Shown here: piece after piece, positions 32,625-45,534 of the stretch
Numbering within the stretch: position 1 is the stretch's first letter
How the letters are laid out: each line of letters starts with the position of its first letter
Assembly (NCBI RefSeq): GCF_032884065.1
Contig: NW_027062873.1
Location: forward strand, 1 to 64,000
Origin: Artemia franciscana
Taxonomy: Eukaryota; Arthropoda; Branchiopoda; Anostraca; Artemiidae
DNA length: 64,000 nucleotides
Direction of reading: 5' to 3'
Notes under the pieces: generated by a model
The model's database searches: none
Told to the model about the DNA's origin: nothing
What the model saw: the letters and a program-made list of their open reading frames with translations, nothing else
Translations under genes and position numbers: made by a program

Positions 32625-33594
<970 letters not shown>

Positions 33595-33609
33595 TTTTGT
33601 GCGTATCCC

Positions 33610-35220
33610 TCCCACGCACATTTTTTCCTTAAGTCACATAATCAAAATTTGGGGATTGGTATTTTGTTTAACATAGTCGAAAAATCTAATAACCATGTGT
33701 TTTAGGATGACTTAATCACCCACAGTCCCCAGGAGAAGAATTGCAAGTTGCAAACTTTGCCCATTGTCAAAGAGTTCGCGGCAATGACTTGTAAGTAAGG
33801 AGCAGCCCGGCTCAATAGTAATCAAAAGTCTAAAACACGGACTTTTGATACTAACTGATGTATCAAAAGAATCCAATTTTTAAGTTGATTTTAAATATAT
33901 ATCACTATTTACGCTAAATGTTTCATTGTTTTAAAAAGTAGAGTTGTCACACAGAGTCAAACTTTAGTGTAAAGAGCAAGGTGTTGAGAAGGGGATAGCC
34001 CCTATCATATACGGAATAATTTCTGTTCGTTTTAAGTTTTAATGTTGTTCCTTAATTTCAGTTTAAAAAAAACCTGTTTTTTTATATTTAATTTCCCACT
34101 GAAAGACAGACTCTAAATTGATTCCTGTGAAGAACTATCTATTTTATTTAGACAACATACATGTTAAAGGACAATACAATTTCTTGGCGGTGGTCAAGGC
34201 CATATTTGGGGGGATACAGGATTTAAATCCTCCCCTTCCTCAATTTTTGACTGCCTCATAAAAACGTAAAAAATCCATATAAACAAAGTTTAATTTTTTT
34301 TTAGATTCCTGGTTTTTCCAGAAATGTCAAAATCAAATGTCCCAAATTGTTCATGCCAGATGCCACGAAGACAGTAACTATTAATCTAGGGGTCAGTATA
34401 TACATTGGCCTGATAAGGTTGCCAACTGGACAGCCCTGCCAACTATCCATCAAAAGTTTTATGCCTTAGAAAATTTGGCCTTTTTTTAAGTGTTAAACAG
34501 ACCTGAAACTTAAAGTGATCTTATTAGAAATCATACCGTCAAATTCAGTATGTCAAAGACCCCCACTGTAGAGAAATAAAGGTGTAATCTGGAAGAAAAA
34601 TAAGTGGAATTTTTGATTATATTTTTTTTTTCCAGAAGCAAAATCACTTCTCCCCAAGAGATTATCATATCAAACCACTGATCCTAGAAGATCAAAAGAG
34701 GGCTCAAAAGTCGATGTTCTTATGTTGTTTTTAAGCAATCAAAAAATTGATGGGTAGTTAGCCCTCATCCCACACCCCTTTTTCTCTAAGTCTGTTCAAT
34801 CAAAATTTTGATATAGCCATTATATTCGGCATATTTGAACGACCTAGTAATTATATCTTTTAGGATGACTTCACTCCGTAGAGCCCCCGAAAAAAGGGAT
34901 GCAAGCTATGAATATCGCCCATACTTTACACATAGTTTTTGCTATTAGGAAGTATAGAGACTTTTTTCTGGAGGGGGGTGGTTATTGCAGGGAAGGTGGA
35001 GGTGTAAATAGGATAATCTTTCCATGGAAGAATGTTTGGTAGGAGAAGAGAATTTTCCATGTAGAGGGAGCTGGATTTCCTAAAAATATTTTAAAAGCTC
35101 AGAAATTAAATAAAAAAAAACTTTTTTGACAAAAGTTTTTTAATAGAAAGCAAGGAGCAACAATAAAATTTAAGAAGAACAGAAATTATTATATATATGA
35201 GTGGGGTGCTTCCTCTTCAA
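33610..35220. repeat. Family P diverged copies
   Basis: Contains the family's GGCTCAATAGTAATC segment (33805), a CTTTAGTGTAAAGAGC core (33961), GATCCTAGAAGATCA (34679) and CTTTACACATAG (34925), in disturbed order, so more than one decayed copy is likely. No gene is seen. Bases 35221-35570 hold nothing recognised. Confidence 0.6.
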
Positions 35221-35571
35221 TATTTTAGTCCTGCTTTGTCTCAGCAGGTTCAATCTTAGCTTAGTAGGGCGTGATCCAGAGTTAGAACTCAGCTATAGTA
35301 GTATACTATAGGGCTGATGCAAGGACCTTCATATTCAAGAAGCATAGTTAATAAAATGCATATATACTACAAATATTTTAGTTTCATAAGATAGCTAAAT
35401 CAATGCATACACTCCAGGAGATAAATAAATGAAGCATACAGCTTTGACCATCCTTCTAAGGATCAAATTTTAGAAACAGTTTTCCCTGCCTTGAAGGTTT
35501 CGTTGTCTGTTGGTAAATATGTCCATACCTTTCATTGTTAAGAACAGTTTCATTTCTTTTGTTAATTAAAT

Positions 35572-35853
35572 CAAAAAAACAAGTTTTTTTAACTGAAAGT
35601 AAGGAGCGACATTAAAACTTAAAACGACCAGAAATTACTTCGTATATGAAAGAGGCTGCTTCCTCATCAACGCCTCGCTCTTTACGCCAAAGTTTGACTC
35701 TTTCTCTCAATTCTTCTTTTTAAAAAAGTAAAAATCTTTAGCGTAAAGAGTGGGGCGTTGATGAGGAAGCAGCCTCTTTCATAAACGAAGTAATTTCTGG
35801 TCGTTTTAAGTTTTAATGTCGCTCCTTACTTTCAGTTAAAAAAAACTTGTTTT
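35572..35853. repeat. Family P foldback copy d
   Basis: The left arm AACTGAAAGTAAGGAGCGAC ... GAGGCTGCTTCCTCATCAAC is mirrored by GTTGATGAGGAAGCAGCCTC ... GTCGCTCCTTACTTTCAGTT, with the core GCTCTTTACGCCAAAG / CTTTAGCGTAAAGAG. The arms are about 125 bp with few mismatches. It forms the outer end of the long copy that continues to 37271. Confidence 0.85.
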
Positions 35854-37271
35854 TTTTTTATTTAATTTCTGGACGTTTTTGAATCAATGCATGTTTTGAT
35901 TTTGGCTCTCCGCAGAGGAATAATTAAACAAAATTTGCATTTTTTTTTTTGGCTAAATGGCTTTCTCATAATTTTGATCGAATGATTTTGAGAAAAAAAG
36001 AGCGGGGGAGGAAGCCTAGTTGCCCTCCGGTTTTTTGGTTAATTAAAAAGGCAACTAGAATTTTTGATTTTTTACGAATATTTTTATTAGTAAAAGATTT
36101 ACGTAACTTATAAATTAGCTTAAGTAAAGAACTTTTGTATTCTCATATTTTTATTACATATATGAGGGGGTTCCCCCCTTGTCAGATCCTCGCTCTTTAC
36201 ATTAAAGCTTAAATTTTGTCCCAATTCATTAAGAATGACCCCAGAATCACAAAAGCTGTAGAATAAATAATTGAAATTACTAAAAATACTTTAGCGTAAA
36301 GAGCGAGGTATTAGGAGGAGGTGAGCCCCTCAAATGGGTAATAATTTCTGTTTGTTTTAAGTTTTAATGCTGCTCCTTACTTCCAGCTGAAAGAACTTTT
36401 TCATATTTATTTTTTCATTTTTTTTTAAATAATGCTAGTAAATCCAGCGCTCCCTTCGTGGATATTTTCTTCCGCCATGACAAACTATCGATGGAAAGTT
36501 CCCCCAGCATATCCCCCTCTTCTCAACCCCTCCCCCAACCAGAAAAATCCTCCTAAAAACGCCTGTACACTTCCCAATAACCATTACTATATGTAAGCAC
36601 TGGTCAAAGTTTGTAACTTGTTGCCCCTCCCACGGGGACTGTGGGGGAGTAAGTCATCCCCAAAGACATAGTTATAAGGTTTTTCGACTACGCTAAATAA
36701 AATGGCTATCTCAGAATTTTGATTTGTTGACTTTGGTAAAATAATTAGCTTGGGAGGGGGCCTAGGTGCCCTCCAATTTTTTTGGTTACTTAAAAAGGGC
36801 ACTAGAACTTTTCATTTTCGTTAAAATGAGCCCTCTTGCAACATTCTAGGACAACTGGATTGATACGATCACCCCTGGGAAAAAGAAAAAAAAAAACAAA
36901 AAAAAAAAACAAATAAACACCCATCCGTGATCTGCCTTTTGGCAAAAAATACAAAATTCCACATTTTTGTAGATAGGAGCTTGAAACTTCTACAGTAGGG
37001 TTCTCTGATACGGTGAATCTGATGGTGTGATTTTCGTAAAGATTCTATGGCTTCTAGGGGGCGTTTCCCCCTATTTTCTAAAATAACGCAAATTTTCTCA
37101 GGCTCGTAACTTTTGATGGGTAAGACTAAACTTGATGAAACTTATATATTTAAAATCAGCATTAAAATGCAATTCTTTTGATGTATGTATTGGCATCAAA
37201 ATTCTATTTTTTAGAGTTTTGGTTACTATTGAGCCGGGTCGCTCCTTACTACAGTTCGTTACCACGAACTG
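35854..37271 (+). repeat. Family P long copy with terminal hairpin
   Basis: The best-preserved body of the family. It runs from foldback d through the asymmetric second palindrome (about 36170-36400), a GATACGATCACCCCTGG motif and a CTATTGAGCCGGGTCGCTCC motif to the hairpin CAGTTCGTTACCACGAACTG at 37252-37271. The whole unit (35572-37271) corresponds in reverse to 55776-57522. It encodes nothing recognisable. The open frame at 37132-37479 crosses its end and is not supported. Confidence 0.75.
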
Positions 37272-37277
37272 TTTGAT

Positions 37278-37914
37278 TTTAGTCCCAAGAATACCGGTGA
37301 TCAGTGCAAGCTACAAAATTAAATATTTGAATGACATTCACAAAGTTCTAATATTGTTGCGAACAATCCAACAAAAATTTAGCTTTACTGGAAAAGAAAA
37401 TTCTAAAATAATGATTTGCAATGACCGTAAAAGCCGAGAGAGGGCCATTGCCAATGATTCAAGAAGTAGCGTATTATAAATGAGCCTATATGTGAGGACT
37501 GAAGGCGCTATCTTAAGATCAAATTAAAAAACTTTTTCCATATAAGAGATTTTACAAAGAAAAGAAAAAGAGCTACAATAAACCCAAAATTATCGAATAT
37601 ACAGTCAAATAATTTTCCAAGTGTAGAACTAGCTTGAACTATCCATCTTTACTTTCTTTGAAATGCTTTTATTCTGGAAAAGGTTTTTGAAATTAATTAG
37701 TAGGAAAAATAGCAACATTAGCATTAACTTATTGCCTTTTGGTCATTTGAACACTGCAATGTCGCGTCGGATTTTTTTTTTATATCATACCAGGATAGGT
37801 TTTTTCCTACTGTTCACGCTTATCATAGTTTCAGTTTCAACCTAGGAATCCTCTAACGTGACAGTTACGACATAGGATTTAAATTTTACATACAGGAACT
37901 GTTTTATAACTTTT
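37278..37914. other. Unique spacer between two facing family P ends
   Basis: About 640 bp lying between hairpins at 37252-37271 and 37919-37938, which point at each other. No coding or RNA signal. It could be host DNA caught between two insertions or the middle of a larger composite element. Confidence 0.4.
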
Positions 37915-37918
37915 CAAA

Positions 37919-38990
37919 CAGTTCGTGGTAACGAACTGGAAGGAAGAAATGACCCAGCTCAATAAAAACCGAAAATCTAAAAAACAGAATTTACATACCA
38001 ATAGACATATGAAAAGAACTGGTTTTTATGCTGTTTACAAATATGTATCTTTCATCAAATTTGGTCTTGCCAATCAAAGATTAAAAGCCTGAGAAATTTT
38101 GCCTGATTTTCGAAAAAAGAGGAAAACACTCCATAAAACTCAAGCAATCTTAATGAAAATTACACCATCAGATCCAGCATATAAGAAAACCCTACCTAAT
38201 AGGTTGTAAGCTCCTATCTATGAAAATGTGGATTTTTTTTTCCAGAAGAAAGATCAGGATGCATGTTTATTGTTTTTTTTTCAGGGGTGATCATATTGAC
38301 CCAGTGGTCCCAAAATGTCGGTAGAGGGTTTATTCAAACAGAATTTAAAAGCTCTAGTGCCATTTTTGAGTTACCAAAAAATTGGAGGGCAATTAGGCCC
38401 CCCCCTGCCCCTTTTTCCCAAAATCGTGTGAATTTTTTTTTTTGAGATAGTCCTTTTGTTCATCATAATTAAAGGGCCCAATAACTATACCTTTGGGTGT
38501 GAAAATACTCCCCCACCCACAACCCCAGGGGACAGGTCTTTAACTTATAAGATTTGCCAATTGTTTACGCATTTATTTGCTATTGCAATGTATGCATACA
38601 TTTTCCCATGGGGAGAGACAAATTTTCTGCTGGGTGATATCCACAGATGAATTTTCATGGGAACGGAAGTTTCCAGGGAGTAAACTTGTCAGGGAAAAGT
38701 ATGCACTGGGGTAATTTGCCACAATCCTTATAAAAAATTCTTTTTATATGTCTTGCTTTCTCTTTTCCATCTCAGTTTTACGCACGGAGCTGTTAAGAGT
38801 AATTGTTTGGGGTAAATTTTTACCGAGATTGAATTGATTAGAGGATATTCCCGTTGAGAGGGGGTTTCACTGTGGATGTGGGGCCAGATTTCCTGCCATT
38901 ATTTAAAAACGATCAGAAATCTAATAAAACAAAAACAAGTTTTTTCAACTGAAAGTAAGGTGCAAAAATTAGTAATATTTGTTATTAAGA
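37919..38990 (-). repeat. Family P copy, reverse orientation
   Basis: Begins with the hairpin CAGTTCGTGGTAACGAACTG and continues in the order seen at 55776 onward, but more diverged. It includes the GATCATATTGACCCAGTGG block near 38288 and ends near 38960 with CAACTGAAAGTAAGG. Confidence 0.65.
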
Positions 38991-39171
38991 TGTATTCATA
39001 CATTGTTGGGTGGGGGGGGGGATAAATAGCTGGATATTTGTCAAGGGAAATTATGCGCTGGGGTGAATTTGTTAATTTTCTTATGTCTTGCTTTTTCTTT
39101 TCTGTCTCAATTTTACACGTGGAGCTGTTTAGAGTAACTTTTAGTGGTAAATTTTCACCGAGATTGAATTG
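38687..39171 (+). repeat. Direct duplication ending at the RacGAP exon boundary
   Basis: 38687-38836 and 39039-39171 are diverged copies: TGTC-AGGGAAA, ATGCGCTGGGGT, TGTCTTGCTTT, GTGGAGCTGTTTAGAGTAA, then ACCGAGATTGAATTG at both ends. The second copy runs straight into the splice acceptor used by the exon at 39177. About 200 bp of family P-like sequence separates them. Confidence 0.65.
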
Positions 39172-39176
39172 TCTAG

Positions 39177-39322
39177 GTGTATTAGCTTACTACGTTCCAG
39201 AGCATTCTCCCATGGTAACAACATTGATTGTTCACTGTGTTAATGAAGTTGAGAGAAGAGGACTTAATGAACAAGGAGTTTACCGAGTAAACGGTGCTGA
39301 CAGTCAAGTCAGGAAACTAAAG
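39177..39322 (+). CDS. RacGAP1-like exon: start of RhoGAP domain
   Basis: Encodes VLAYYVPEHSP, LIVHCVNEVERRGLNEQG and VYRVNGADSQVRKLK, the first helices of a RhoGAP domain of the RacGAP1/MgcRacGAP (Tumbleweed) type. These proteins stimulate GTP hydrolysis by Rho-family GTPases and, with a kinesin-6, form centralspindlin for cytokinesis. The catalytic arginine finger is present (CGA at 39284-39286 in GVYRVNG). The exon ends at AAG|GTAAAA in phase 0. The acceptor is taken as GTCTAG at 39171-39176, giving a Gly split across the junction, but its pyrimidine tract is poor. The C1 zinc finger and coiled coil that precede this domain were not found in the window, so earlier exons lie upstream or are lost. 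Confidence 0.8.
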
Positions 39323-40358
39323 GTAAAATTATTTATTTAACTATTATTTAGATAGCATAGTAAGCACTGAATAGCTGTTCATTCCTAGTTTACCCTCTTA
39401 GTGCTAGTGTTCCTAGTTTCTTCCCCTGGCAATGTGAGGAATCAAAGACTTAACCCTTTTGACTTTGTTTAGTGCAGTACTCATGCCCGTCATAGTCGAA
39501 AAATCGACAATTTACAAAGTTGATTCACTTCAACACGTTGTGACGCTATCTACATTCGTCACTCTTTGGCAATTTGGACTCCTAAAAAGGCCACCAGATG
39601 GCAAAACCACTCACAGACACACATGCAGAGGCAAGCGTGGAGTCAAAAGGAACAAGTGGTATTTTATGTCAGTGCAGTTTTCAGATCTGTCAACCAGATT
39701 AAAGACAAAAGATTAAAGACTACGGTCGCTCATAAAAAATAAACTTTCAGACGTACTATGAAATCCCAACTCTTACTCTGTGGTTTGCATATGTGACTGA
39801 TACTTCTTATTTTAGCAAAACTCCTCCTGTTCTATGTCCCAAACTCCTGTCTGCTATATCACAACCTCCCTCTATTCTCATGACCAACGCTCCCGCCTTG
39901 ACTAACAAGATAGAGGAACTAGAAGTTTTCTAAGAGAATCCAGTGTACCAATAGCAATCGTGGCTGAATGTTTGGATATCACAAACGTTATCGGATGGAT
40001 CAAAGGCTACACTGATTTTTTCAACACCTGCCATAATAGAAGCCTAAGCCACAGAGGCTAAGCCGAAGAGTTTCAAAGATTGAAACTCTTAAAGATCGCA
40101 GGTTTTAACTGATAATATGTTTTGGGCAATTGCCATTGCTAGCCCCGAGCACTGACATTTTCTACCCCCTGCTGCCAACTCAGTAATTGATAGCACAAAG
40201 ATATTATAAATATGAATGTTATAAATAATTGCGCAGTTAATGTAGTTATAATTACACAGCTTATAGTTACACTATTGATCCACAACTAATTATACTTTTG
40301 GATTGTATTATTAACTATTAATTATATGATTTGATAATATTGTATTATTGATTGTACG

Positions 40359-40359
<1 letters not shown>

Positions 40360-40431
<72 letters not shown>
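40360..40431. repeat. (TA)n microsatellite in an intron
   Basis: About 70 bp of TA in the RacGAP intron between 39322 and 41623. No Helitron terminus borders this one. The rest of the intron shows no feature apart from a small TCTCTAAAG-type local duplication near 41050-41170. Confidence 0.9.
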
Positions 40432-40433
<2 letters not shown>

Positions 40434-41622
40434 TGTCAACCGTAAGATTTTAGTGTGTACCTTTGAGTACCATTGCCCCATAGAATCTTTAATTTAGTAC
40501 TTCTCTTTATAATAAATTTCTTAGACTTTTTTTATATGTTCTGCTTAGTTATTTAGTATATTCCTAAACATTTAAATTTATTGTAATCTTTGATTGGCTC
40601 TGAAAACTGAATTGGTCCTAGGCATATACATATAACACAGAAACTTTATGTATTTTTTTCTCGGGAAATTGATTTTTATTAGAATTTTAACAACTATGAT
40701 ATAAAATTTATTTATAAGAACTTTGAAATGAAAAAAGAAAACACATTACAAAAAAAATATTTATCATAACTAGAAGCCGTGCATCAAAAGAGGAATTTAT
40801 CGATTTCTGCGTTAGTCCAAGCTAGTTCACTTTCTAATTTTAATCCCTTAAGTCTAGAATCCTTATCCCAATCAAATACTCTACCCAATTTTTTTTAACT
40901 TTCCTTTTATTTTGTATAATTTTAAGGAAGATTTAGGCCATTTTAAGTTGTTTTTTTTCGTCCGTCTCAGCAAGTCACACCCCAGTCATAACGCCCAAAC
41001 CTTGTTTCTTTCCTTCTCTTTATTTGTTTCTCTTACTCTTCCATAAAAAAATATCTCTAAAAGTTAGAGGGAAATCAAAATCTCTAAAGAGAAATAAAAA
41101 ATCTCTAGAGAGAAAAATCTCTTTTCCTTACTCTTCCATAAAAAAAAAAAAATATCTTTAAAAGTTAGAGAAGCCAGATTCTTATTTGATTCTTCAGGGG
41201 CCAATAGCTTTGAGAGGGGTCTCCGATAAGACACAGATGAGTTGAGTTTAAAAAGTTAGGTCAATAGTTAAAGCATTCACTGTTAAGTCTGAATATTGTA
41301 ATTAGTAATTAGCTGAGTAACACAATAATTTACTATAAATTGGAAAAAATAATTCGAATTCTTAATATTATGTAGGTTTTATTTGTTTGCCCAGAAAATT
41401 TAGTTATAAACTAGAAAATTCCGTTGGATTTAATCTTTAGTCATTTATTATTATTCATGTGCTAACTTTTTTGTCATTGAATTAACTTTAATTTGTGCTT
41501 AAAAGAACAATCATAAAAGCCATGCTAAATTTGAACAAATTTTAACCATATTTTTTTTTTTCTAAAGAAACTAATTTGATACTATAATTTTTTATTACTT
41601 CTTTTGTTTGATTTTTTTCCAG

Positions 41623-41873
41623 GAAAAATTTTTAAAGGGCAAAAAAGTGCCCAATTTGAAGAACTATGAAATATCTACAATTTGCTCAACGATTAAGTCT
41701 TTCTTACGAGACTTGAAAGACACTCTCATCACGTATGCAATGAGGCCACGTTTCATTGATGCAGCTGAAACTGTAGATGAGACAGATATGCAAACTATGC
41801 TCTACTCGTGCGTGGCCAACCTCCCCAAACCAAACTGAGAAACGCTTGCATACCTTATGTGCCATTTGCATCG
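41623..41873 (+). CDS. RacGAP1-like exon: RhoGAP core, with in-frame TGA
   Basis: A strong acceptor (TTTTTTTCCAG) is followed by EKFLKGKKVPNLKNYEIS, STIKSFLRDLKDTLIT and DETDMQTMLYSCVANLPKPN. Then comes TGA (41836-41838), followed in the same frame by ETLAYLMCHLHR up to the donor CG|GTAAGA at 41873/41874. The family has Arg at the stop position (LPxxNRxTLAxLMxHL), so CGA to TGA is the likely change. The reading frame resumes and the splice sites are intact. Possible explanations are a sequencing or assembly error, a null allele, or a recently inactivated gene copy. The exon ends in phase 2 and joins in frame with 45402. Confidence 0.85.
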
Positions 41874-44800
41874 GTAAGAATGATTTCATATCTGCACACA
41901 TGGGATACCCCAAAAGGGTGAAGACTGACGTCTTGCCAATTTGTTAGTTTTAAGGTTGGGTAGCAGGGGACCCAGTGTTCCTCTTTGATGCGAATTTTGG
42001 ACAAAAAAACGGATGTCGTGTCTGTCTCCCATCTCCCTACGAAGAACGAATTCTATTTTATATCGAAGAACGAATCTCCCTAAGAATTTTAGTTTAGCTA
42101 CTTTTCGCTATCTTGAAAAGTGGTAAGGTTAGGAAAATGCAACTAGAGGATGGGTCTAGAGACTAAAGTTTGTCCTGAGAAGGTATTTAGAAGTCCATAT
42201 CTCCACTCCTTCTCCCTACTGAGGGCAGTGACTTGTGATGACCTGTATAAATTTTTTGTTATAAAAGTAAAACCTTACAAAATATATTTTCGGGTTTAAT
42301 GAAACACAAGAAAACTGTTTACAGCTTCGCAACTTTGATGAATCCCAATTTATGAGGTTTCAAAGATATGCAAACACATTTCATAAACTTATATAAGAAA
42401 ACATTTGATATGGCTTAAAACTATTCAAATAACAGTAGTTGCATTTTCAGAATTAAAGCCAGAGAAAAAGAAACTGATAACTGAAAATTAAGGCAAAATT
42501 TTGTCTTGTCAAAATTTCAATAGGCATAGACCTGTCAAGAAGGCTAATTTCCAAGACTTAGAAATCATAAGAGGGGTAACATAGAAGCTTGGCGATAGTT
42601 TCCCAGAGAATTTTCCCCATGCTTTTGACCCTAGATTCATTACTAAAATTTTCATTTTCCTAACCTAACCCCTTTCCAAGATAGCGAAAAGTAGCAGAAC
42701 TAAAATTTTACCGAAAATTTCTCCCGTAGAATTTCAATCCTTCTATACCCTGATTCACCCAAGAGAGACCTTCTTGCGTGAATTTTCTAAACTTAGTTAT
42801 ATTGACATTCATTTTTTTTTCTTCTGTCAATTCGTGAATTAGTGCCCGCCGAACTCTACAAAGGAAAACTAAACTTATTTTACTAAAAATCTTTCCCAAA
42901 ATAGCAATGTTTTAGTTAAATATATTTAAGAAAAATACATTATTGGAGCTGAGAGGGGGAAACGAATCACACCTGAAAATGTTAGAATACCAATTTTCTG
43001 AAAAAAAAATCTTTGTTTTGTTCTCTGTGCTAGTTTTGGTGCGTCATATTTCTGTTCTTCTACGGTTTTAACGGGCTTGAATTAGATATGATAAACAGCG
43101 TCATCAATTAACTTATCACTCGAAAATTTTCTATTTTTAATGCGAATTTTATGTTTTGTAAGAAATACTACATCTTTTTCAAAAAATCAAGCTCTTAGGT
43201 GCAATAGACACTGATCTTCAAGAAGCAGCTACAAAAACTACCCTAAATTCCAATATTAATAGACCATGTATTTTAATTTAACGATTTCCAAATTAAACCT
43301 AATTATTTCTTATCAAAATGTAAATTTGAATTTTATTGTATTTATTATTATTATTTAATAAATATAAAAATGAAACGTATAAAAATTAGACAGTTGTATT
43401 ATTACCCAAAAACTGATTTTTTTAATATATATTTTGTATCAAGTAGGAAAAATTAGATATTGTTAAAAGTCTAAATATTTAGCTGCAATATCTAAATTTT
43501 GTATAATTAGGTTTATAAACTCAGAAGTAGCTTTTCAATTTAAACTTTAAATTTGGTATTCACGGTAACATACATTTTTGATTGAAGATTATTTGATCTA
43601 AATAGATAAGAAAAATTTAAAATTTGAGATATTAGGAGCCATATTGAAGAGAAACTAGGTCAATTAAATTCCCCAAAAAAGTTCTACTTTCCAAAAGAAA
43701 AATATATCTTTCTTTTCAGTTTCACTGGGGCATTATTGTCTGCAAGTCGCACTATTATTTTCTTCTCGTATTGTTCTGTGCCTTCTCTGCAATTTCTTCT
43801 CTAACTTTATTCTTCTCTATCGTTTACCTCTGAGTTGCCGGTTAAAATGAGAACTCATGGACTACCCTGAGAAATATTTCCGTATTTTCATCTGAATGGG
43901 CCCAGTTCCTTACCAATTTTGCTCATTATGAAATTTAATTTTGTCAATATTTATGTTAGCATTAAACTTTTCTCTTTTTCGATGTAATAAAAAAGAATTT
44001 AAGTAGTTTTGCTGGTCTCATGTGGCCTTAGTCAGAGACAAGTTGCTACAACAGCGGTAGTAGAGTAAAGAACTGTTTAAAGTTCAGCAATAAAAATTAA
44101 AAACTGACTAACTTTGAGATATAAAACTACTTTATCTGGTAATGTATTGTATTTTTGTTCAATACTGAGACTCCAATTTCAAGTAAATCGTCAATTATTT
44201 TTCCTTATTTTTTCATTTTGTTTTTACTTTCCTTCTTAGTTTTGCCTTTTTTTAAATTACTTTCTCCGAATATCAGTCTTTTTCATAGGGACTTTTTTCC
44301 ATAGCTCTACCTTGTTCCGATGCATAGCAAAACAAGATGCTATTTTTTTTTCACCAAAATTAAAATGGTTATACAAATAATTTTCAGGACACGTAACGCG
44401 TGTATGTACTTTGTGGCTTTAGTATTGCTTATAACCTTGCCCTACAAGTTCACATTTGTATGAAATTAACAGTATGCCCCAAGACGAAGGAGAAATAAAA
44501 AAAAAATTCCACACGTGACTGTTAAAAACACTTTAGCAAATTAACGTAATTTTACTAAAAAGAAATAATTCTTTCAGTTTCCTTCCTTTTTTTTAAGTTT
44601 CACTGGATTATTTGGGTTGTTACTTGTGTTTTCACCTTTGCCTTATTCTCCAAAGCTCCAACCTCGAAAGGAATCTGTGGAATTTGTTATGCATATAAGA
44701 ATCTCGTTACAGCCATGGAGAGGCAGGGGAGGATCGAGGAGGTGACCGTGCCCCCTCAATATTTTTATGGACTTCTATTTTTTTGTTTTTTCTCCTTTTT

Positions 44801-45107
44801 ATTTAAACTTGTCAATTTGGTCAATTATTGGCACCCTTCTCATATTTCCCCCTATCCTAAGATTCTGCTCTTTATCCACCTTTTAGGGGGGGGGGGGTAT
44901 ATCTTAGATATTTTTTTCAGGAGAGTGGAATCCTCCAAAAAGCGTATTTTTAGATCGTTAAATTTTAATGATTCAAACAAAACTCGTGTTACAATTCCTC
45001 AAAAAAGTGCCAATGAGTATCGCAAGATTTTGAGAGTTCAGAGTTCTGAGTTTCATCTACCAATAAAAACAGAATGGAAATAAAACATTCTTATTGCCCC
45101 TTGAAAG

Positions 45108-45172
45108 GCTTCATGGCCATGGGGTCGAGAGTATTTGCCTTATGGCACCAACATCATTCGATATGTGCCTAG
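45108..45172 (+). repeat. tRNA-like sequence, possible SINE head
   Basis: GGCTTCATGGCCATGGGGTC then GAGAGTATTTGCCTTATGGC and ATTCGATATGTGCC resemble a tRNA D-arm/A-box, anticodon region and decayed B-box. It shares ATGGCC and a TTTGCCT block with the insertion at 20379-20414. It lies in the intron before the RacGAP exon at 45402. Too degraded for a functional tRNA. Confidence 0.35.
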
Positions 45173-45401
45173 GATGTGTTCTTGAGGGGTGGAAAATGAA
45201 TGAAAAGTAATATGCGTTATTAAAAAAAAAATTCAAAATGCGTCATTAAAGTAATATACGTCTTCATCTAAAAAATTCAAATATAATGGGAGTTTGTAGA
45301 CCAGGCTATTCCAATATATACCATGTTACCCCAAGGTTTTTTTTTCTGAAACTGTTAATATTCTCTCAACTCAACTTTTATTTCATCTTTATTTCTGTCA
45401 G

Positions 45402-45534
45402 TGTTGCCGAGTCACCGGCCTGTCAAATGCCCATAGAAAATTTAGCGAGGGTTTTTAGTCACACAATAGTTGGATACTCTCAACCAGACCCACCGCCTGC
45501 ACTAATTTTAGCCCAAACGAGAACATTGAAGAAT
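45402..45534 (+). CDS. RacGAP1-like exon: RhoGAP C-terminal helices
   Basis: The first base completes an Arg codon begun in the previous exon (CG|T), then VAESPACQMPIENLARVF and SHTIVGYSQPDPPPAL follow. The acceptor is TTTCTGTCAG; the donor is AAT|GTAAGT, phase 0. The conserved Asn of the RhoGAP NLAxVF motif is kept. The usual VFGPT is VFSHT, so Gly and Pro are replaced. Whether that is lineage divergence or relaxed constraint cannot be told from one sequence. Confidence 0.85.

Noticed and set aside
37132..37479. 115-codon frame near the family P hairpin
   Set aside because: It starts inside the repeat body; its reversed equivalent at 55655-55915 is likewise repeat-derived.
39459..39716. 85-codon frame after the first RacGAP exon
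   Set aside because: It follows the donor at 39322 and has no similarity to RacGAP; it is most simply intron sequence.
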